Assembly: GCA_025642065.1 (NCBI GenBank)
Contig: JAODUP010000436.1
Coordinates: 124,001 to 188,000, forward strand
DNA length: 64,000 nt
Source: Paralvinella palmiformis
Taxonomy: Eukaryota; Annelida; Polychaeta; Terebellida; Alvinellidae
Reading direction: 5' to 3'
The stretch's first letter is position 1. Each line of letters starts with the position of its first letter. The translations under genes were made by a program, and so were the position numbers. The notes beneath the pieces are model-generated. The model saw only the letters and a program-made list of their open reading frames with translations. It did no database searches and was not told the origin of the DNA. Below, piece after piece: positions 60,572-64,000 of the stretch.

Positions 60572-61598
60572 AGTGCATTTATATTTACTATCCAAATATC
60601 CTGCTTCTCTGTTATTCATTAATAAGAATATATTATATTCATAGGCAGAAGTTGATTTTTATCTATTTTCAAAGTGTGTTTGACTTATTAGCTTCTTTTG
60701 TTAGATTTATCGAATTTTAATTACCCTATCATTGAAGAGTAAGTGTTTGTCATTGGGCTATTGCTATTCAACTCTGGGTGCGGAATACGAACTAATGATG
60801 AGATTATGTGAAGTGTTATTTTCTTGTATGCTATGGATACTTCTTGGAACATTTCAGAACGAGTCTAAATCTCCTCCAGTTTCATGCTTTGCTAAGAACC
60901 GAAAGAAATATCATAAGTCATTGAGCAAGAAGTCTGGATTAGAATGTAAGTTAGAGAGGAATGACGGTTATGCAAACACACGTATGGGTCCACACACAAT
61001 TAAATGTACGCACACACGCGCGCCCGCGAGTACACATACACCCATGCACACTCATATATTCATGGAGAGAGAAATGATGACATAAGTATTATTAACCTTT
61101 TTTTTCATCTTGACAGGTGGCAAATCGAAACTCGAAACCGAAACCAAAACCAGCGAACAATCTCCGATCGAAGAGAAGACTGTCGTGTGCCCTAGAGAAC
61201 ACTTCCGGCCGATGTCAGACGAGACGCACAAGAGAGAATTCTCATTTTGGTCCAACCTACGTCAAGCCGTCCTCGGCAACAACAACGTCAGTGGTCTCCA
61301 AGACGACAAACTAAACTCCGGGTTAAGAACCCTGAGGAACCTCTGTCTGCTTGGTCTACTGCTTATCAACTGCCTGTGGCTGGTTCTACTCAGCGTTCTC
61401 TATTACAACGTCGATCTGAACCTGGCCAAGCTAAACGTCTACGGTCTGATAGCCGGAGCCGTGTATGGCCTAGTCCTGCTCATACAACTCTTAGGTATGG
61501 GCATACACAGGATAGAAGCGGTTTTTACCAGGTTTGGAAGAGCGGTGTTCGGAGGTACTAAGCCAATCTGGATACAGTATAGAGTACCCGACACGTGA
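50225..61598 (+). CDS. chs: Chitin synthase (GT2, multi-pass membrane), 11 exons
   Basis: Polymerises UDP-GlcNAc into chitin and extrudes it through the plasma membrane. Exons: 50225-50323, 51990-52105, 52700-52826, 53277-53423, 54478-55858, 56447-57703, 58094-58249, 58729-59220, 60194-60405, 60858-60945, 61117-61598. These total 4557 nt (1518 residues and stop) with consistent phases. N-terminal membrane segments (residues ~34-440), catalytic core (CTTMFREADFEMARLL; KKRWSQIMYMSYVL; ILATDADMEF; ACGRTHPIGQ; EDRWMCTLMMLQGW; FMRQRRRWVLSDL), then further membrane helices and SWGTRE near residue 1325, a Lys-rich cytoplasmic stretch and two last helices (~1410-1490). Length is typical of animal enzymes (about 1500). 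No N-terminal myosin head was found, unlike some mollusc shell-forming chitin synthases. Exon 1 is the least certain. Confidence 0.93.
50460..50535 (-). repeat. tRNA-derived SINE head in chitin synthase intron 1
   Basis: On the minus strand, A-box-like 'ggcacagtggttagagca' and B box 'ggattcgaatc' about 35 bp apart. The acceptor-stem ends do not pair well, so it is a SINE head rather than a tRNA gene. Confidence 0.65.
50549..50608. repeat. (CTAT)n microsatellite
   Basis: About 14 tetranucleotides, followed by CT, (AT)n at 50648-50688 and (GT)n at 50693-50742. Confidence 0.95.
50648..50742. repeat. (AT)n(GT)n compound microsatellite
   Basis: 20 AT units then about 22 GT units with a TA interruption. 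Confidence 0.95.
51669..51763. repeat. (CA)n/(CG)n alternating purine-pyrimidine tract
   Basis: 95 bp of nearly perfect alternating CA, CG and TA steps. Confidence 0.95.
51764..51816 (+). repeat. Dispersed repeat R3, copy 1
   Basis: 'aataagcgacagcctgggga' resembles 'aataggcgacagccaggga' at 54252-54271. Both stand beside short 'ccc' palindromic ends. Small unclassified repeat. Confidence 0.4.
51914..51964. repeat. (AT)n(GA)n before exon 2 acceptor
   Basis: AT units then about 12 GA units, ending some 25 bp upstream of the exon 2 splice acceptor. Confidence 0.95.
51990..52105 (+). CDS. chs: Chitin synthase exon 2
   Basis: Phase 0/2. IVTALLLGILMTSSLVLNRL: first membrane helix. Follows (AT)n(GA)n and a pyrimidine-rich TTCTTCCAG acceptor. 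Confidence 0.8.
52700..52826 (+). CDS. chs: Chitin synthase exon 3
   Basis: Phase 2/0. YAAMMLVLIVPEIVSLVKVF then WHTSFIKRTKTHKW: the 'VPE' helix conserved in animal chitin synthases. Confidence 0.9.
53277..53423 (+). CDS. chs: Chitin synthase exon 4
   Basis: Phase 0/0, 49 codons. GTLTSFAEASSYAVFSLEVA, PTQLLLPLLSVVLSITLVHE: membrane helix. Confidence 0.9.
54235..54300 (+). repeat. Dispersed repeat R3, copy 2
   Basis: See the copy at 51764; lies in chitin synthase intron 4. The rest of this intron (53424-54477) shows only a short GT run at 54066-54084. Confidence 0.4.
54478..55858 (+). CDS. chs: Chitin synthase exon 5 (membrane and GT2 N-half)
   Basis: Phase 0/1, 460 codons. Membrane helices up to APIIVRGKEV, then RRIFMCTTMFREADFEMARL (UDP-binding start of the GT2 core), YMEAHIFMDNG, AYTTPYGVQLNWMLPGGMPF and AKKRWSQIMYMSYVLNFRV. 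The donor GTAACT is followed after about 10 nt by (CT)n(TA)n. Confidence 0.95.
55869..55962. repeat. (CT)n(TA)n next to exon 5 donor
   Basis: About 26 CT then 20 TA units starting only ten bases into the intron. Confidence 0.95.
56447..57703 (+). CDS. chs: Chitin synthase exon 6 (insert and catalytic Asp)
   Basis: Phase 1/1. Begins YASEREWQKNIKSL, then a long hydrophilic Ser/Thr/Asn/Arg-rich segment with a Tyr patch (YENVPYPIEEDANCYYNLPY), and ends TYILATDADMEFTDSSVLDL with GGACGRTHPIGQ and WYQKFEYAKG. The TDAD and ACGR blocks are catalytic. The insert before them is about 300 residues. Confidence 0.92.
58094..58249 (+). CDS. chs: Chitin synthase exon 7
   Basis: Phase 1/1. NVIGSVMCCPGCFSLYRARA: the conserved 'G-x-V-x-C-x-PGCFS-x-(F/Y)R' block. 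Confidence 0.95.
58729..59220 (+). CDS. chs: Chitin synthase exon 8 (EDRW, QRRRW)
   Basis: Phase 1/1. GEDRWMCTLMMLQGWKLEYT, FMRQRRRWVLSDLANMLLVF: the acceptor/product-binding motifs, followed by a group of membrane helices up to VVGGSVFVVQDIMT. Confidence 0.96.
59221..60193. other. Chitin synthase intron 8
   Basis: Unique AT-rich intron with a short CA run near 59878; nothing else seen. Confidence 0.5.
60194..60405 (+). CDS. chs: Chitin synthase exon 9 (SWGTRE)
   Basis: Phase 1/0. Two membrane helices and LPIYSMCNIVDQSWGTREK; SWGTRE is needed for chitin translocation in the family. Confidence 0.96.
60529..60567. repeat. (TA)n microsatellite in chitin synthase intron 9
   Basis: About 20 TA units. 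Confidence 0.95.
60858..60945 (+). CDS. chs: Chitin synthase exon 10 (small basic exon)
   Basis: 29 codons plus 1 nt: NESKSPPVSCFAKNRKKYHK and SLSKKSGLE. It is needed to bridge phase 0 (exon 9) to phase 1 (exon 11). Borders ACATTTCAG / GTAAGT. Confidence 0.85.
61117..61598 (+). CDS. chs: Chitin synthase exon 11 and stop
   Basis: GKSKLETETKTSEQSP, EFSFWSNLRQAVL, then LLGLLLINCLWLVLLSVLYY and AGAVYGLVLLIQLLGMGIHR: the last two helices with 'FW' and 'Q-x-x-x-M-x-x-HR' as in the family. TGA at 61596. Confidence 0.93.
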
Positions 61599-62183
61599 TA
61601 TCTTGTGTACCTAGGTCATGTTTATTAGTTTATTTGGACCCATTAAGGGCACAGCTTTGTTTAAAATATAACACCCGTCGTCTCAGAATATTTCATCCTT
61701 TTCAACTGATAAGCTACCGCCAGGTAATGTTAGAATGCGTGAAATATGTTTCAGCCTTATTATATTTGGCAGTTTGGTTCAGATGCATATTTTGAGACGC
61801 TATTGAAGAAAAGCAACGGAAACGCACACTATTCTGAATGCCATTGATAGGAAATAGTGACGGTTGATGTGTTGTTCCCTATTCATATATGTAGTTGGAT
61901 GTTTTTGTGAATATGTACACCATTGAAGAAAAACAACATTATAATTGGTTTAGAGTTTGATTCAAATTATTTAAAAAACAACAAACAGACAAATAACATA
62001 CAAATAAATAAACAGATAAACAAACAAACAAAGGAACGAACAATCAAACGCATATGCAAACTTGCTGCCATACACACTCACATGCATACATAATGATATT
62101 GTTTAGCTCTAGCATTAATCATTAAGCGTATATTTGAAAATGTTTTATGCCAATTATATTTATATGTTAATATGTTTTAGCTG

Positions 62184-62184
<1 letters not shown>

Positions 62185-62262
<78 letters not shown>
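62185..62262. repeat. Two (AT)n runs in chitin synthase 3' UTR region
   Basis: 62185-62216 and 62222-62262, between the stop codon and the poly(A) signal. Confidence 0.9.
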
Positions 62263-62266
<4 letters not shown>

Positions 62267-62352
62267 AATATAGCCTAATAGATAGTTATATAAATATTGT
62301 CAATGTAATACTGGAAGAAGATGCTAGTTAATTTTCAGTTTATTATATTTTG

Positions 62353-62358
62353 AATAAA
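62353..62358 (+). promoter_or_regulatory. Poly(A) signal AATAAA for chitin synthase gene
   Basis: About 755 nt after the stop, in 'tttgaataaagttttgtgt' with a T/G-rich stretch after it. The sequence beyond shows no coding signal. Confidence 0.55.
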
Positions 62359-62734
62359 GTTTTGTGTAAAATCATAACGTCTATTGTCATTAGTTACTCT
62401 TCAACTTCATCTACAAATCTCGGTATTAATCTTGGAACTAAATACATATGTCAACGGAGAAGCACGTAATTATTTATCCGATTAGATGTAGAATGTACTA
62501 CGTAATTAAAAAGAAACAAAAATCTTCATCAGAGATAATGGCAAACTAAAGACGAGGTTGACTCAGTTCTACTACTACATATACTTGAAATAGATTACTG
62601 GGATTTATGACACAATCTACGAATGTAATAGGGACATTTGTTCTGGTGGCTATGCCATAGACAGGATTGTACAGCTTCGTGTAGAATAGGGGAATGCTGG
62701 TATTTTGCCGTCACGTTTGTGTCTATGGAAAAGG

Positions 62735-62825
62735 AAACGGGCCCAACAATCTCCATAGGTAAAGAAGCGAAGTGAAGGATGAAACAACCTTCTGACACAG
62801 TATAAGTGAGGTTTGAATGCTACTC
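62735..62825 (-). repeat. SINE fragment
   Basis: Inverted core: 'gaagcgaagtgaaggatgaa', 'acaaccttctgacacag', 'tgaggtttgaatgctac' (B-box remnant). Confidence 0.6.
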
Positions 62826-62989
62826 TTTGTCACTGACTGCCTGCCTGCATGTCTGCAAGTCTGCCTGCCTGACTGAATGACTGAGGGCGTGATACAATTA
62901 TTACGCAGGAAAATCGGATTGTCTGGACCTCACAGGCTGATGAGTACTCCCGGCTAATCGATTAGGTCTCCGATTTATGTATTTATAAC

Positions 62990-63090
62990 TGGTGAGACAT
63001 TACACATGTCTCAGCAAGAGTCGCCACTCTGGATTCAGTCCCCTGAAGAAACTTCCAGAGTTGAACTCACTATTCGAGATTCCTTGTGCC
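62990..63090 (+). repeat. Dispersed repeat R2, copy 2
   Basis: 'ggtgagacattacacatgtc', 'agagtcgccactctgg', 'attcgagattccttgtgcc'; partner at 47150. Confidence 0.75.
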
Positions 63091-63169
63091 CTCTGAGGTT
63101 TGCGTTTTCTTTTTACCAATTTTGTAATATTTAATATCATAAAGGGTTACTGACGTGTAGGTCAAAGTA

Positions 63170-63261
63170 TTTGATTCTAATGAGCTCAGAATATGTTTTA
63201 ATTGTGTTTTAAATGTTAAGCGCCTTAGAACAATTTCGGTTGAATAAGACGCTATATAAAA

Positions 63262-63292
<31 letters not shown>
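63170..63292 (+). repeat. LINE/SINE 3' tail with (ATT)n
   Basis: 'taagcgccttagaacaattt', 'gaataagacgctatataaaa' then ATT repeats. This is the 3' end form common to L2/CR1-like elements in many animals, where 'GCGCCTTAGA...GGCGCTATATAAAT' forms a stem before a trinucleotide tail. Confidence 0.6.
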
Positions 63293-64000
63293 GTTATAGT
63301 TTGTATAGCAGACATTAGGTCTGATTTGAAAATGTTAATATATAGAACGGCAATTCCGCCATAACGGTCTGCTAAAGCGCCGATGTAAATTGTTATAATA
63401 GTGACGAGTAGGTCATAGTATTTATTGGATTTGTATGTTTATGAGGTATTTGACCCTCCAGCAAATATCACAAGGCATATTATGCTGCGGTTGAGAAAGT
63501 TCCGTTTTCTATGCGTGGAGACCATATTTCCCGGTCCCTGCATTCAAGAAAAGTTGATCTAGAGCTGTATAATCCATGTACTATTTGCGTCTTTGGAGGC
63601 ACGCCGTTTAAGTGTTTGGCCTGGTTATCCAGCATTTAAATGACTGTAGCAGGCACAGTACGCTCTTAAAGCATGTACTCCTGACTCAGGAATAGAAACA
63701 CTGCATCGCATCTCGATCGGTGGCATTGGACACAGCTCGTGTGGTTGGTGTGTTTTATATAACAAGTTTAGTTGTATATATAATTCACCTTAGTTGTTTG
63801 TGGGAATAGAATTATCTTTCCTAGGTCCAGTTATGTCCAGTCTGTACTATGACATTCAAGGCTAACTTTAGTCTCCTTGTCATTAATAAAACCCTATATT
63901 ATAATTATAGTTTGTATAGCAGACATTAGGTCTGATTTGAAAATGTTAATATATAGAACGGCAATTCCGCCATAACGGTCTGCTAAAGCGCCGATGTAAA
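63291..64000 (+). repeat. Direct repeat, 611-bp period, reaching window edge
   Basis: 63301-63389 ('ttgtatagcagacattaggt ... cgccgatgtaaa') recurs without a visible change at 63912-64000, where the window ends. The unit between them has no coding frame. Either a satellite unit or the two ends (LTRs) of an unclassified element. Confidence 0.85.

Overview
The window is a piece of animal nuclear genome: AT-rich, intron-rich and heavy in microsatellites and transposons. It most resembles a lophotrochozoan, probably a mollusc. The evidence is an invertebrate-type chitin synthase, a single-copy-style PP6 ankyrin regulatory subunit, a tRNA-derived SINE scattered in about ten copies, and mollusc-like retroelements. 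The species cannot be named from sequence alone.

Two real, apparently intact host genes are seen. (1) Minus strand, 23601 to 681: a 26-exon gene for a 986-residue ankyrin-repeat protein of the ANKRD28/ANKRD44/ANKRD52 family (regulatory ankyrin subunit of protein phosphatase 6). Every exon was placed by GT/AG borders and the reading phases agree from ATG to stop. One intron uses a GC donor. (2) Plus strand, 50225 to 61598: an 11-exon chitin synthase gene of about 1518 residues with the TDAD, EDRW, QRRRW and SWGTRE signatures. It carries an unusually long acidic, Ser-rich insert in the catalytic region. The first coding exon is less certain than the rest.

The block between them (about 25500 to 46450) is a transposon graveyard. 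25514-30308 is a minus-strand LINE. Its upstream part encodes an L1-type ORF1p RNA-binding domain followed directly by a broken NADAR (YbiA-like N-glycosidase) domain, and its downstream part carries endonuclease and reverse transcriptase. 30309-33545 and 41746-45532 are arms of a large inverted duplication. Each arm holds a piece of a second LINE and a dead copy of a membrane-anchored glycosyltransferase-like gene, and the two copies are broken in different ways. The spacer between the arms contains a (CACT)n/(CAC)n satellite, a decayed DDE_Tnp_4 transposase interrupted by a SINE, and a minus-strand Gypsy-type element with internal deletions. A non-autonomous hAT transposon with an 8-bp target-site duplication has split that Gypsy gag.

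The introns of the ankyrin gene hold several inverted SINE copies, a TTAA-flanked MITE and a LINE fragment. Long simple repeats fill the first chitin synthase intron and its upstream flank. The right end of the window shows a 3' LINE tail and a direct repeat with 611-bp spacing that runs off the edge. The two host genes have no evident functional connection. I found no tRNA or rRNA genes, CRISPR arrays, or bacterial features.
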